From the NCBI GenBank assembly GCA_023451735.1, contig JAEXYH010000079.1, forward strand, positions 93,448 through 157,447: a stretch of DNA of 64,000 nt, in the 5' to 3' direction. Each line of letters opens with the position of its first letter. Within the stretch, counting starts at the first letter, position 1. Under the pieces are notes generated by a model. That model was not told the DNA's origin. It saw only the letters and a program-made list of their open reading frames with translations, and searched no databases. A program made the position numbers and the translations under genes. This document shows positions 54,354 to 62,814 of this stretch, one piece after another. The stretch is from Pseudomonadota bacterium (GTDB taxonomy: Bacteria; Pseudomonadota; Alphaproteobacteria; Rhizobiales; Rhizobiaceae).

Positions 54354-54700
54354 CCCTGAAGCGCCTGGAGCGCGAATAATGCGCTGCGGATGATGAAGCC
54401 ATGGCCCACGGCGAGCGCAAGGATGACGAACAGCCAAATCGCGGTGTAAAGCCCCGGACGATCAAGCGCCTTGGGATTGATCGACGGCGAGACGGTGAAC
54501 ACTGCGATTGCAAACAGCATGGCGCCGGGCAGAAGGAAGAGCGCGATTGCAGGGCGTGCGAAGTTGTCGGGATTGCCAGCCAAATCGAAATGGATCGGCA
54601 ACATCGTTTCCGGCGGCAGGGCGGACCATAGGCCCAGCGACAAAAATGTCATGGTGATGAGCATGCCGAGGCTGATAAAGAGGGGGATAGGCATGCGCAT
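54350..54700 (-). CDS. DUF1648-type small membrane protein
   Basis: A 116-residue protein with three hydrophobic helices (about 5-25, 50-72, 85-108). LPPETMLPIHFDLAGNPDNFARP between helices 1 and 2 is the DUF1648 motif (ihfn..G.pd....), also seen in SdpI-like proteins. Function unknown. I chose MRMPIPLFISLG at 54700. The 3' end overlaps the SEL1 gene on the other strand by four bases. Confidence 0.75.
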   Translation of the reverse strand: MRMPIPLFISLGMLITMTFLSLGLWSALPPETMLPIHFDLAGNPDNFARPAIALFLLPGAMLFAIAVFTVSPSINPKALDRPGLYTAIWLFVILALAVGHGFIIRSALFALQALQG

Positions 54701-54881
54701 GAGGCTGTCTCCTGTGTGTGGTCCGCCTCCTTTCGCAGGCTCGGCCGCGAATGACAACACTGCCGTGTGACCGCATGACTTGAATTTACCGGCAATTTGT
54801 GGTCTTGAAGCCGCCCAATCAACAAAATCAGTCTAGCCCGCTCTCCCGGTCATCCGGATTCCGGGGCTCAAGGATTCCGAA

Positions 54882-55682
54882 ATGGCCCGTTCAGCGCTTC
54901 TCAATGTCATGGTGCAGGCTGCCCTCAAGGCAGGCAAGTCGCTTACCAGAGATTTTGGCGAGGTGCAGAATCTGCAGGTTTCGGTAAAAGGTCCGAGTGA
55001 CTTCGTATCCCAGGCTGACCTTAAGGCCGAAAAGATCGTCCGAGACGAGTTGATGAAGGCTCGCCCGACCTACGGCTTCCTCGGTGAAGAAGGCGGTGAG
55101 GAAAAGGGCACGGACGGCGCGCATCGCTGGATCGTCGATCCGCTCGACGGCACGACCAACTTCCTGCACGGCATTCCGCAGTTCGCCGTTTCGATCGCGC
55201 TCGAGCGCAACGGCGAAATCGTTGCCGGCGTGATCTTCAATCCGGCGGTCGATGAACTCTATACCGCCGAAAAGGGTGGTGGCGCGTTCCTCAACGACCG
55301 CCGTATCCGCGTGGCAGCCCGCCGCGTGCTGTCCGATTGCGTCATCGGTTGCGGCGTACCGCATCTCGGTCGCGGCAACCACGGCAAGTTCCTTGTCGAG
55401 CTTCGCCATGTGATGGGCGAAGTCGCCGGTGTCCGCCGCGCGGGCGCTGCGGCTCTCGATCTGGCCTATGTCGCCGCCGGCCGTCTCGACGGCTTCTGGG
55501 AAGCGGATCTTTCGCCCTGGGATATGGCGGCCGGTCTGCTGCTCATTCGTGAAGCGGGCGGCTTTGTTTCCGACATGAAGGGCGCCCAGAACATGTTCGA
55601 GGCCCGCAACGTGATCGCCGGCAATGAGCTGATCCGCAATGCAATGGTCGAAGTCGTCAACCGACCGGTTCCGGCCCGTTAA
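54882..55682 (+). CDS. suhB: Inositol-1-monophosphatase family protein
   Basis: A 266-residue magnesium-dependent phosphatase. FLGEEGGEE, IVDPLDGTTNFLHGIPQFAVSIAL and WDMAAGLLLIREAGGFVSDMKG hold the metal ligands and substrate-binding residues. Length and the N-terminal ARSALLNVMVQAALKAGKSL stretch are typical of SuhB-like enzymes, which dephosphorylate inositol phosphates; in E. coli SuhB also has a role in rRNA transcription. Single-gene unit; an inverted repeat follows. Confidence 0.93.
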   Translation: MARSALLNVMVQAALKAGKSLTRDFGEVQNLQVSVKGPSDFVSQADLKAEKIVRDELMKARPTYGFLGEEGGEEKGTDGAHRWIVDPLDGTTNFLHGIPQFAVSIALERNGEIVAGVIFNPAVDELYTAEKGGGAFLNDRRIRVAARRVLSDCVIGCGVPHLGRGNHGKFLVELRHVMGEVAGVRRAGAAALDLAYVAAGRLDGFWEADLSPWDMAAGLLLIREAGGFVSDMKGAQNMFEARNVIAGNELIRNAMVEVVNRPVPAR

Positions 55683-55692
55683 GTCCAGTTAA

Positions 55693-55727
55693 AAAACAGT
55701 GTCCGCTAATTGATAGTGCACTGTTTT
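55693..55727 (+). terminator. Inverted repeat, possible terminator after suhB
   Basis: AAAACAGTG pairs with CACTGTTTT (9 pairs) around a 17-base loop, 11 bases past the suhB stop. The stem is A+T-rich at its base and ends in TTTT, but the loop is long; it could instead be an operator for the next operon. Confidence 0.45.
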
Positions 55728-55801
55728 CCAGCGCTTGAGCACTTCAATTCGTCGCAATTTTACACTAGCCTCCGCTCAACTTAGCGGAGTCGAGGCGTAT
55801 T

Positions 55802-56851
55802 ATGGCGAATGCGACGGTGGATGATCTGGACGAATCGGAAACAGGCCGCGGAAGCTACAAGCACAAGCTTTCCAATCCAGCCTCGTTCCTCTGGACGATG
55901 CTCATCTTCCTCATCCTTGTCGGCTTCGTCGCGTCGATCCTTTACCGGCAGGCGGCCCACGCGTTCCAGACCAATCCCGGCCTGAACGGCCTGATCCTCG
56001 GTGTTCTGGCGATCGGTATCCTGCTCGTCTTCGTGCAGGTGATCAGCCTTGCGCGGGAAGTAAGCTGGTTCAATTCCTTCCGCGCCGCCGGCGGCAATGC
56101 CGACAAGGTCGGACGCGAGCCGCGGCTTCTGGCCCCGATGCGCACGCTGATCGGCCGCCGCCGCAAGGTGGCGCTGTCGACTGTCGCCTATCGTTCCATC
56201 CTCGATTCGATCGGGACACGGCTGGACGAAACGCGCGATACCTCGCGCTATCTCATCGGCCTTCTGGTTTTCCTCGGCCTGCTCGGTACCTTCTGGGGCC
56301 TGATCGAGACGATTGGCTCGATCAGCGACGTCATCGGCGCGCTCGACCCGTCGTCGAGCGGCTCAAACGATATTCTCGCCGCCATCAAGAGCGGGCTGGC
56401 GCAGCCGCTCGCCGGTATGGGCACGGCATTCTCGTCGTCGCTGCTCGGCCTTTCCGGCTCGCTGATCCTCGGTTTTCTCGACCTGCAGGCCGGTCGCGCG
56501 CAGAACCGGTTTTATACGGAACTGGAAAACTGGCTCTCTTCCGTTACGGATGTCGGCTATGACGGCCCGATTGCTGACGGTGCATCGAACGGTTCGCTGG
56601 ACGAGCTCAAGGCGCTTACCGTCGAGCTGCGCAAGCTTGCGGCCGCCCAGGTCAAGTCCAGTCCCGAGGGGACAGGCCACGAGCGTTCCATGGCTGCCAT
56701 GGCCAATCTGGCGGAAGGCATCCAGGGCCTGGTGAAGAACATGCGCAACGAGCAGCAGATGCTGCGCGACTGGATCGAGGCGCAGCAGGAAGAATCGAAG
56801 GCCATGCGCCGGACCCTTGACCGGCTTTCCGACAAGATCGGGGGGAAGTAA
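55802..56851 (+). CDS. MotA/TolQ/ExbB-like proton channel protein
   Basis: A 349-residue inner-membrane protein. Four hydrophobic helices lie at about 28-48, 61-84, 150-171 and 202-226. TFWGLIETIGSI in helix 3 and GMGTAFSSSLLGLSGSLILG in helix 4 are the MotA/ExbB channel motifs. A cytoplasmic tail of over 100 residues follows (about 240-349), with a charged amphipathic end. The partner stator gene starts three bases after the stop. It is not linked to flagellar genes, and the tail is longer than in ExbB or TolQ. Function unknown; a peptidoglycan-anchored, ion-driven motor is likely. Confidence 0.82.
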   Translation: MANATVDDLDESETGRGSYKHKLSNPASFLWTMLIFLILVGFVASILYRQAAHAFQTNPGLNGLILGVLAIGILLVFVQVISLAREVSWFNSFRAAGGNADKVGREPRLLAPMRTLIGRRRKVALSTVAYRSILDSIGTRLDETRDTSRYLIGLLVFLGLLGTFWGLIETIGSISDVIGALDPSSSGSNDILAAIKSGLAQPLAGMGTAFSSSLLGLSGSLILGFLDLQAGRAQNRFYTELENWLSSVTDVGYDGPIADGASNGSLDELKALTVELRKLAAAQVKSSPEGTGHERSMAAMANLAEGIQGLVKNMRNEQQMLRDWIEAQQEESKAMRRTLDRLSDKIGGK

Positions 56852-56854
56852 GCG

Positions 56855-57886
56855 ATGGCGCTCGCCAAGAACCGCCGCCGCGAACGCAGCGTGGACTTCT
56901 GGCCGGGATTCGTGGATGCGCTGTCCACGCTTCTTCTGGCCATCATGTTCCTGCTGACCGTCTTCGTGCTGGCGCAGTTCCTGCTCAGCCGCGAAATCAC
57001 CGGCCGCGACGAGGTTTTGAGCCGGCTGAACAGCCAGATTGCCGAATTGACCAACCTCTTGGCACTGGAAAAAAGCGGCAATCAGGACCTTGAGGATCAG
57101 CTTGCCAATCTGCAGTCCTCGCTGGCTGCGGTTGAGAGCGATCGTTCCCGCCTGCAACAACTTCTCAATGATGGTGCCGGCAGCAGCAATGCAGCCAATG
57201 CGCGGGTCGGAGAACTGACCAGCGAATTGAACAATCAGCAGCAGATCAGCCAGCGCGCGGCAAGCCAGATCGAGCTCCTGAACCAGCAGATCGCGGCGCT
57301 TCGTGCGCAGATCGCAGCCGTGGAACAGGCGCTTCAGGCGTCCGAAGCGAAAGATGCGACCTCGCAGACGCAGATCGCCGATCTCGGCCGGCGTCTCAAC
57401 GTCGCGCTTGCGGCGCGTGTGCAGGAACTCAACCGTTACCGTTCCGATTTCTTCGGTCGTCTGCGCGAGATCCTGTCCGACCGGGAAAACATCCGAATCG
57501 TCGGTGACCGCTTCGTCTTCCAGTCGGAAGTGCTGTTCCCGGTGGGTGGTAGTGAGCTGGACGATGCGGGCCGTGTCGAAATGGACAAGCTTGCAGCGGC
57601 GCTACTCGATCTTGCCAAGGAAATTCCCGCAGAAATCAACTGGGTGCTCAGGGTCGACGGCCATACCGACAACTCACCGCTTTCCGGTACAGGCCGTTAT
57701 CGCGACAACTGGGAGCTTTCATCCGCTCGCGCAACTTCAGTGGTGAAGTATCTGATTTCGAAAGGCGTTTCTGCCAATCGCCTGGTCGCCGCCGGCTTCG
57801 GCGAATTCCAGCCGATTGCGCCGGGCGATACGCCGGAGGCGAAATCGCAAAACCGTCGCCTCGAACTCAAGCTGACGGAACGCTGA
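56855..57886 (+). CDS. MotB/OmpA-like stator protein with long coiled coil
   Basis: A 343-residue protein. A single helix (about 16-44, WPGFVDALSTLLLAIMFLLTVFVLAQFLL) carries Asp21, the likely ion-binding acid equivalent to MotB Asp32. A long Gln/Ala/Leu-rich coiled coil (about 50-200) leads to an OmpA-type peptidoglycan-binding domain (about 220-340; LRVDGHTDNSPL, NWELSSARATSVVKYL, AAGFGEFQPIAPG). The coiled coil is much longer than in flagellar MotB, so the channel and cell wall contact are far apart or the helix spans the periplasm. It starts three bases after the MotA-like gene and three bases before a 72-residue gene. Confidence 0.85.
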   Translation: MALAKNRRRERSVDFWPGFVDALSTLLLAIMFLLTVFVLAQFLLSREITGRDEVLSRLNSQIAELTNLLALEKSGNQDLEDQLANLQSSLAAVESDRSRLQQLLNDGAGSSNAANARVGELTSELNNQQQISQRAASQIELLNQQIAALRAQIAAVEQALQASEAKDATSQTQIADLGRRLNVALAARVQELNRYRSDFFGRLREILSDRENIRIVGDRFVFQSEVLFPVGGSELDDAGRVEMDKLAAALLDLAKEIPAEINWVLRVDGHTDNSPLSGTGRYRDNWELSSARATSVVKYLISKGVSANRLVAAGFGEFQPIAPGDTPEAKSQNRRLELKLTER

Positions 57887-57889
57887 CCG

Positions 57890-58108
57890 ATGGTATCGGA
57901 AAAGCGCGACCTCAACGCCCTGATCAAGGCGGTGGCGGACACGCCGCGCCGTGATAACCGCACCTACCATCAGGCGATCGCCGAGGCGCGTGAAATGTTC
58001 GATCAGGCGGAAGCCGCGCTCGGCGGTCCGGTCAAAATGAAGACCAAGACCAAGCTGAAGCCGAACGGCAAATATGTGGTGAAATGGGTGTTCGAGCGGG
58101 CCGAATGA
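57890..58108 (+). CDS. Small conserved-looking protein in the motor gene unit
   Basis: A 72-residue basic protein that I do not recognise. It opens VSEKRDLNALIKAVADTPRR, continues with a helical QAIAEAREMFDQAEAALGG and ends in a lysine-rich KTKTKLKPNGKYVVKWVFERAE segment that reads like a two-strand beta hairpin. No signal or membrane segment. It begins three bases after the OmpA-like stop, so it is cotranscribed with the two motor genes and may be a cytoplasmic accessory. Confidence 0.7.
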   Translation: MVSEKRDLNALIKAVADTPRRDNRTYHQAIAEAREMFDQAEAALGGPVKMKTKTKLKPNGKYVVKWVFERAE

Positions 58109-58119
58109 GTCCCGTCTTC

Positions 58120-59376
58120 TCAGGCGGTATAGTGACCTGAACTGAAGCCCAGCCTCTCCAACCCGCGGCGAACCTCGGGCGCCTTCATGAACAGGGTCCA
58201 GAGCAGGCCGGAGCGGTGGTTCTCGATCATGGCGACGAGCGGGCCCTGGTCGATGGCGATATAGGTCGGGGCGAGCCAGTCAGTTGCCGGGGCAAAGGCA
58301 TCGACGAAACCGAAGCCACCAAACAGTTTTCCGTCCTCGTAACGGATCATGGCGCGCAGGGCCTCTTCCGCTTCGTTCGGGAGGAAGGGGAAACTGGACA
58401 GCGCTGCTGTCGGGGCGATGGCGCCCATATCCGATGTCGGTGAGTTGGCGTTGTAACCGTTTGGCGTTTCCGAAGCCGTGAGACCCCAGACGTTGTATTG
58501 TTTGTAGGCTGGAATGCTCAGGCAATAATCCCGGTTGATCTTCGTGTGCGCCACGGCCTGCTGCCAATAGTCGGCATACCGATCGGAGAGGCCGCGCGGA
58601 TCGAGCGCGCAGAAGGAATATTGCGAAAGGAAAAGCGGGCCGCCGAGAGGCTCGCCCAGCGGGAGCTCGGTGCCGAAATAGCTTGCGCCATTTTTCATCG
58701 CGACAGAACGCGCCCAGCCCGAATGATAGTTCTCCGGCCCGATCGGGTGCGTGTCCGAACCGGCTGCCAGCACATAGGCCGAAAGCGCCTCGTTCCAGCC
58801 CTTGATCGGAAGGTTCATGGTCCAGTTGTGGATCGGGCTCCAGTGCCAGTAAAGCGGACCGTCATCCCGGCCACGCGTGAACCAGTCCCACTCGACTTCG
58901 TCGAACAGTCGCGTGATGGTTGCCCGCAGCACCTGTTCGGCTTCCGATGTGCCGGTGAAATATTCCCTCGCGCAGATCAGCCCCTGAAGCAGAAGGGTGG
59001 TTTCCACGAGGTCGCCGGCATCATCGTATTGCGAGAACTGGACTGTCTCGCTGGTGGCGCCGTCGACCATGTGGGGGAAGGCGCCGTGATAGCGTGTGGC
59101 AAGGTTCAGGCGGTCGAGAATGAGGTTGATCCGCTCCAGCGCCTCCGCGCGGCTGACCCACTGCCGCTCTGCCGCGACCAGGATTGCCATCAACCCGAAA
59201 CCGGTCCCGCTGATCGAGATCATGTTGGTGGCGATCGCGCCGTTCACCCAGCGCTTGTCGTAGATCAGCTTGCTCTCGGCATGCGCGCCCTCCCAGAAAT
59301 ACAGGAAGGTCTGGTACTGAACGCTGTCCAGCAATGTATCGAGCGGGGCGTTCGGGTCCAGTGGCTCGACGATCAT
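58120..59376 (-). CDS. Glycoamylase-domain protein, possible beta-1,2-glucan-active enzyme
   Basis: A 418-residue protein with the glycoamylase (pfam10091-type) alpha-barrel: LLDSVQYQTFLYFWEGAH at the start, GFGLMAILVAAERQWVSR, HWSPIHNWTMNLPIKGWNEALSAYVLAAGS, FLSQYSFCALDPRG and NVWGLTASETPNGY, then an acidic motif in TDWLAPTYIAIDQGP. Proteins with this domain include GH144-type endo-beta-1,2-glucanases and the corresponding part of cyclic-glucan synthases. There is no signal peptide. An ABC exporter gene lies 21 bases upstream on the same strand. Activity on beta-1,2-glucan is an inference. Confidence 0.8.
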   Translation of the reverse strand: MIVEPLDPNAPLDTLLDSVQYQTFLYFWEGAHAESKLIYDKRWVNGAIATNMISISGTGFGLMAILVAAERQWVSRAEALERINLILDRLNLATRYHGAFPHMVDGATSETVQFSQYDDAGDLVETTLLLQGLICAREYFTGTSEAEQVLRATITRLFDEVEWDWFTRGRDDGPLYWHWSPIHNWTMNLPIKGWNEALSAYVLAAGSDTHPIGPENYHSGWARSVAMKNGASYFGTELPLGEPLGGPLFLSQYSFCALDPRGLSDRYADYWQQAVAHTKINRDYCLSIPAYKQYNVWGLTASETPNGYNANSPTSDMGAIAPTAALSSFPFLPNEAEEALRAMIRYEDGKLFGGFGFVDAFAPATDWLAPTYIAIDQGPLVAMIENHRSGLLWTLFMKAPEVRRGLERLGFSSGHYTA

Positions 59377-59397
59377 GCAGTCTATCCTGTTGGCCGG

Positions 59398-61194
59398 TCA
59401 GATGGCGGTCGCGCTGCGCTGTTCCAGGTCATGGAACTGAAGACGTGCCAGCTTGGCGTAAAGCCCACCCTTGGCAACGAGGCTCTGGTGGGTTCCTTCC
59501 TCGACGACACGACCGTCTTCCAACACGAGAATTCTGTCAGCCTTGAGGACGGTGGCGAGACGATGAGCGATGACAAGCGTCGTGCGGTTTTCCATCAGCC
59601 CGTCGAGTGCGCGCTGAACCAGCGTTTCGCTTTCAGCGTCGAGCGCCGAAGTCGCCTCATCCAGCAGCAGAACCGGGGCGTTTTTCAGGATGGCGCGAGC
59701 AATCGCGATCCGCTGCCGCTGGCCGCCGGAAAGCGTGATGCCGCGTTCGCCGGCCATGGTGTCATAACCCTGGTCGAGTTTCGAGATGAACTGGTCGGCC
59801 TGGGCGGCGATGGCGGCGGCGCGAACCGCTTCGCGGCTTGCACCCGGCATGCCGAAGGCAATGTTGTCATGGATCGAAGCGGCAAATATCGTCACGTCCT
59901 GCGGCACGATTGCCAGGCGCGAGCGGATGTCTTCGAGGCGGGCGTTGCGAAGGTCCACGCCGTCAAGCTTCACCGAACCGGTCTGCGGATCGTAGAAACG
60001 CATGAGAAGCGAGAATATCGTGCTCTTGCCGGCCCCGGACGGGCCAACGATTGCGACTGTTTCGCCTGCGCTGACATTAAAGGACAGGGCGTTGAGCGTG
60101 ATAGCGCTGACGCGGGCCGGATAGGCGAAGGACACCTGATCGAACAGGACTTCGCCGCGGGCCGGCGCGGGCAGGGAAACCGGCTGTTCCGGATCCTGGA
60201 CTGCCGGGATTTCGTGCAGCAGCTCCGTCAGGCGTTCGGCGGCACCACCGGCGGCTGAAAGTTCGCCCCAGACTTCCGACAGCTGTCCAAGCGAACTGGC
60301 GGCGATCACCGAATAGAGCACGAACTGGCCCAGCGTGCCGGCTGTCATTTCACCGGCGAGCACGCTCTGCGCGCCGTACCACAGAACGCCGACGATGGAG
60401 CCGAAGACGAGGAGAATGGCAAATCCGGTCAGAAGCGCGCGGGAGCGGATTGCGACGCGGGCTGCATCATAGGCATTTTCGACGGTGGAAGCATAGCGGT
60501 CGCTTGCCATCTGTTCCCCGCCGAACGCCTGAACGGTGCGGGTGGCGGCCACGGTTTCGGATGCGAAAGCAGAACTTTCTGCCAGCGTATCCTGTGCGGC
60601 GCGCGAGCGGCGGCGGACATTGCGGCCGAAACCGACGATCGGGAAAACGATGACCGGAATGGCACCCAGCACCATGACGGAAAGCCAAGGGCTGGTATAG
60701 ATCATCATGCCCATGGCGCCGAGACAGAGGATGGTGTTGCGAAGCGCCTGGGAAGCAGCCGAGCCGAAGGCGGACTTGATCTGGGTCGTGTCGGCGGTCA
60801 GGCGCGAGACGATTTCACCCGACTGGTTGACGTCGAAAAAGGATGCCGAGAGGCGGGTGACATGAGCGAAGACTTCACGTCTCAGGTCAGCCACGACCCG
60901 TTCGCCGATGGTGATGACATAATAGTAGCGCATGGCGCTTGCGATCGCGAGAAGCACTGCAAGCAGCAGCAACATGCCGAAATAGTTGTTGATGAAGCTG
61001 CCGTCGGCTGCAGCAAAACCGTGATCCACCATGCGGCGGACGGCAAGCGGAAGTGCGAGTGTCGTGGCTGCGGCAAGGACCAGGAAGAAAAATGCGGAGG
61101 CAACCAGCCTTCGATAGCGGGAAAGATAGGGGATCAGTCGGGCGAGGGGCTTGAGGCTGCGATTCTTCTTTTCGGTCTCAGACATGTCTGCCAC
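59398..61194 (-). CDS. ABC transporter, fused permease-ATPase (MsbA-related exporter)
   Basis: A 598-residue half-transporter: a six-helix permease domain (about 25-330), then an ATPase domain with Walker A VGPSGAGKST (about 390), signature LSGGQRQRIAIARAI and Walker B VLLLDEATSALDAES. The sequence fits the MsbA-related exporter group rather than NdvA/ChvA, whose N-terminus differs. Possible cargo: lipid, glucan or drug. ATG 61194 (MADMSETEKKN) or ATG 61185. The glycoamylase-domain gene follows after 21 bases, suggesting one operon. Confidence 0.88.
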   Translation of the reverse strand: MADMSETEKKNRSLKPLARLIPYLSRYRRLVASAFFFLVLAAATTLALPLAVRRMVDHGFAAADGSFINNYFGMLLLLAVLLAIASAMRYYYVITIGERVVADLRREVFAHVTRLSASFFDVNQSGEIVSRLTADTTQIKSAFGSAASQALRNTILCLGAMGMMIYTSPWLSVMVLGAIPVIVFPIVGFGRNVRRRSRAAQDTLAESSAFASETVAATRTVQAFGGEQMASDRYASTVENAYDAARVAIRSRALLTGFAILLVFGSIVGVLWYGAQSVLAGEMTAGTLGQFVLYSVIAASSLGQLSEVWGELSAAGGAAERLTELLHEIPAVQDPEQPVSLPAPARGEVLFDQVSFAYPARVSAITLNALSFNVSAGETVAIVGPSGAGKSTIFSLLMRFYDPQTGSVKLDGVDLRNARLEDIRSRLAIVPQDVTIFAASIHDNIAFGMPGASREAVRAAAIAAQADQFISKLDQGYDTMAGERGITLSGGQRQRIAIARAILKNAPVLLLDEATSALDAESETLVQRALDGLMENRTTLVIAHRLATVLKADRILVLEDGRVVEEGTHQSLVAKGGLYAKLARLQFHDLEQRSATAI

Positions 61195-61321
61195 GGGATC
61201 TCCTGCTTGCGCATCGTCATTTTCACAACACGCGAACTCTGATATTTCAACGCGCGCTGCCCGCCATTGATGTCGGACAAAGAACGCTGTAGAGGCCCTC
61301 TTATCTTGGCCTTGCGGGTAC

Positions 61322-61350
61322 TTGTGCTAGCCGCGACCTTCCTGTATAGG
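61322..61350 (+). promoter_or_regulatory. Promoter upstream of rpmE
   Basis: TTGTGC (61322-61327) and TATAGG (61345-61350) have a 17-base spacer. A start near 61357 would give a leader of about 105 bases before rpmE. Confidence 0.5.
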
Positions 61351-61366
61351 CTCCGCATCGAATTGG

Positions 61367-61395
61367 GAAGCCGTGACCGACGGGTCTGCGGCTTC
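61367..61395 (+). promoter_or_regulatory. Leader hairpin upstream of rpmE
   Basis: GAAGCCG pairs with CGGCTTC, with an inner stem GACC/GGTC. The hairpin lies at the start of the predicted rpmE leader, 65 bases before the ATG. It may be a ribosomal-protein autoregulation site or a stability hairpin; no known class was recognised. Confidence 0.4.
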
Positions 61396-61460
61396 ATTCA
61401 TTAAAGAGGGTCGGTGATCGCAAATGCGGCATGGAGACCCCGCAGAGCAGGAATATCGAC

Positions 61461-61682
61461 ATGAAGGCTGACATTCATCCCGAATACCACAAGATCAAGG
61501 TCGTCATGACCGATGGCACCGAGTACGAAACCTTCTCCACCTGGGGTTCGGCCGGTGACACGATGAACCTCGAAATCGACCCGAAGTCCCATCCGGCCTG
61601 GACCGGCGGCAACCAGCAGCTGATGGACCGTGGTGGTCGCGTTTCCAAGTTCAACAAGCGTTTCGGCGGCCTCGGCCTCTAA
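61461..61682 (+). CDS. rpmE: 50S ribosomal protein L31, cysteine-free form
   Basis: A 73-residue protein of the large subunit: MKADIHPEYHKIKVVMTDG, then FSTWGSAGDTMNLEIDPKSHPAWTGG and SKFNKRFGGLGL at the C-terminus. It has no cysteine, so it lacks the zinc ribbon (C-minus type). Start 61461 is family-correct; the frame is open 30 bases upstream. Strong codon bias. A promoter-like pair and a leader hairpin precede it; a terminator follows. Confidence 0.95.
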   Translation: MKADIHPEYHKIKVVMTDGTEYETFSTWGSAGDTMNLEIDPKSHPAWTGGNQQLMDRGGRVSKFNKRFGGLGL

Positions 61683-61705
61683 TAGCCTTAACGTTGGCAG
61701 ACTTA

Positions 61706-61739
61706 AAAAAAGCCTGGCGCAAGCCGGGCTTTTTTCGTT
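61706..61739 (+). terminator. Rho-independent terminator after rpmE
   Basis: AAAGCCTGGC pairs with GCCGGGCTTT (one G-U pair) around GCAA, with six T following. It lies 30 bases after the stop. Confidence 0.85.
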
Positions 61740-61770
61740 TTGTGTCATGGCAGGGCTGTGGGGGCGTACC

Positions 61771-62301
61771 ATGATAAAAGACAAGGAATTTGAGGCTCTT
61801 CGCCGGGTGGCGATCATGGGCAATGGCGGCTCGGGCAAGACCCGTCTCGCGAGACAGCTGTCGTTATGCCTCGACCGCGCTCCCGTACATCTGGACGATA
61901 TCTATTGGCAACCCGGCCCGCATGGCGCCGGCATTGCCCGTGACAAGGCTATCGTCATCGAGGAGATACGAGAGCTGTCGCTGACATCCAGATGGATCAT
62001 AGAAGGCGTCTATGGCTGGCTCATCAATGTCATCCTCCCGCGCGCGACGACGCTGATCTTTCTCGATCTGCCGGAAGACGAATGCATCGCCAACATCAAG
62101 GCGAGAGGCAAGCAGCGCGGAGAGAACGACGAGAGTTTTGAAGAGCTGATCGACTGGGTCTCGAAATATCGGGAGCGGCGCAACAACTGGAATTCGTTCG
62201 AAAGCCATCTGCGGATGTTCGAGGAGTTCTCGAACGAAAAAGTGCGGCTCACAGGCCGCACTGAAATTCTCGAATACCTGGATCGGCTGGCCGATCGCTG
62301 A
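61771..62301 (+). CDS. P-loop kinase-like protein (FlaR/adenylate-kinase-like)
   Basis: A 176-residue P-loop protein. VAIMGNGGSGKTRLARQLS is Walker A; HLDDIYWQP and WIIEGVYGW follow in the pattern of the FlaR or topology-modulation-like group of small nucleotide kinases, and TTLIFLDLPEDECIANIKAR is the later core. Function unknown; probably phosphorylates a small substrate. ATG 61771 chosen. It ends one base before the convergent DUF1465 gene. Confidence 0.8.
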   Translation: MIKDKEFEALRRVAIMGNGGSGKTRLARQLSLCLDRAPVHLDDIYWQPGPHGAGIARDKAIVIEEIRELSLTSRWIIEGVYGWLINVILPRATTLIFLDLPEDECIANIKARGKQRGENDESFEELIDWVSKYRERRNNWNSFESHLRMFEEFSNEKVRLTGRTEILEYLDRLADR

Positions 62302-62814
62302 TCAGCTGCTGAATGCCGTCTGCAGCAGGTTCAACTGGGAGCGGACGCTGTTTTCGTTGTCCGGAACGGCGACGGCGTCGCTGGGGCGATAGATTTCGCG
62401 GTCTAGAAGTGCCACGCGGTTCTGCAGACGCAGCGAGCGTTCGACGAGATCCTTGAAACCTTCAGGAAGCTCGTTCCAGCCTGGCGCATTGCGGTCGACA
62501 TTGAAGCCGTCGAGACGGACCTTGTTTTTTTCGGCCAGAACCTGGTCCTTGGACATCTCGCCGTTGTTGACGGCGCGCTGCAGCAGCAGCCAGGATGCCA
62601 TCTGCATCAGACGGGTCGTCAGGCGCATGGATTCTGCGGCGTAGAGGACAGAGGCGATACGCGGCAGGACTTTCGAGGCGGCGCGGCCCGTTCCGTCGAG
62701 ATAAGTCGCGGTCTCTTCCACCAGGGACATGCCCTCGGCGTAAAGAGTCTTGAATTGCGAGGAATTCGCGGCGCGGCCGGCGAAATTGACGGTATTCAAA
62801 CCCTGTTCCTGCAT
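62302..62814 (-). CDS. DUF1465 family protein
   Basis: A 170-residue, mostly helical protein of the alphaproteobacterial DUF1465 family: NFAGRAANSSQFKTLYAEGMSLVEETATYLDGTGR, MRLTTRLMQMASWLLLQRAV and ERSLRLQNRVALLDREIY. Members have no well established function in my knowledge. Start MQEQGLNTVNF at 62814; the ATG nine bases further (MTFMQEQ) is an alternative. It converges with the P-loop gene and is followed upstream by a long gene-free stretch. Confidence 0.88.
   Translation of the reverse strand: MQEQGLNTVNFAGRAANSSQFKTLYAEGMSLVEETATYLDGTGRAASKVLPRIASVLYAAESMRLTTRLMQMASWLLLQRAVNNGEMSKDQVLAEKNKVRLDGFNVDRNAPGWNELPEGFKDLVERSLRLQNRVALLDREIYRPSDAVAVPDNENSVRSQLNLLQTAFSS

Noticed and set aside
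58498..60258. 586-codon open frame on the plus strand across the glycoamylase and ABC genes
   Set aside because: It crosses the junction of two well-supported minus-strand genes, with no motif or start site of its own.
59398..61194. ABC gene as the cyclic beta-1,2-glucan exporter NdvA/ChvA
   Set aside because: The N-terminal region does not resemble NdvA/ChvA as I know it; the gene fits the MsbA-related exporter group better.
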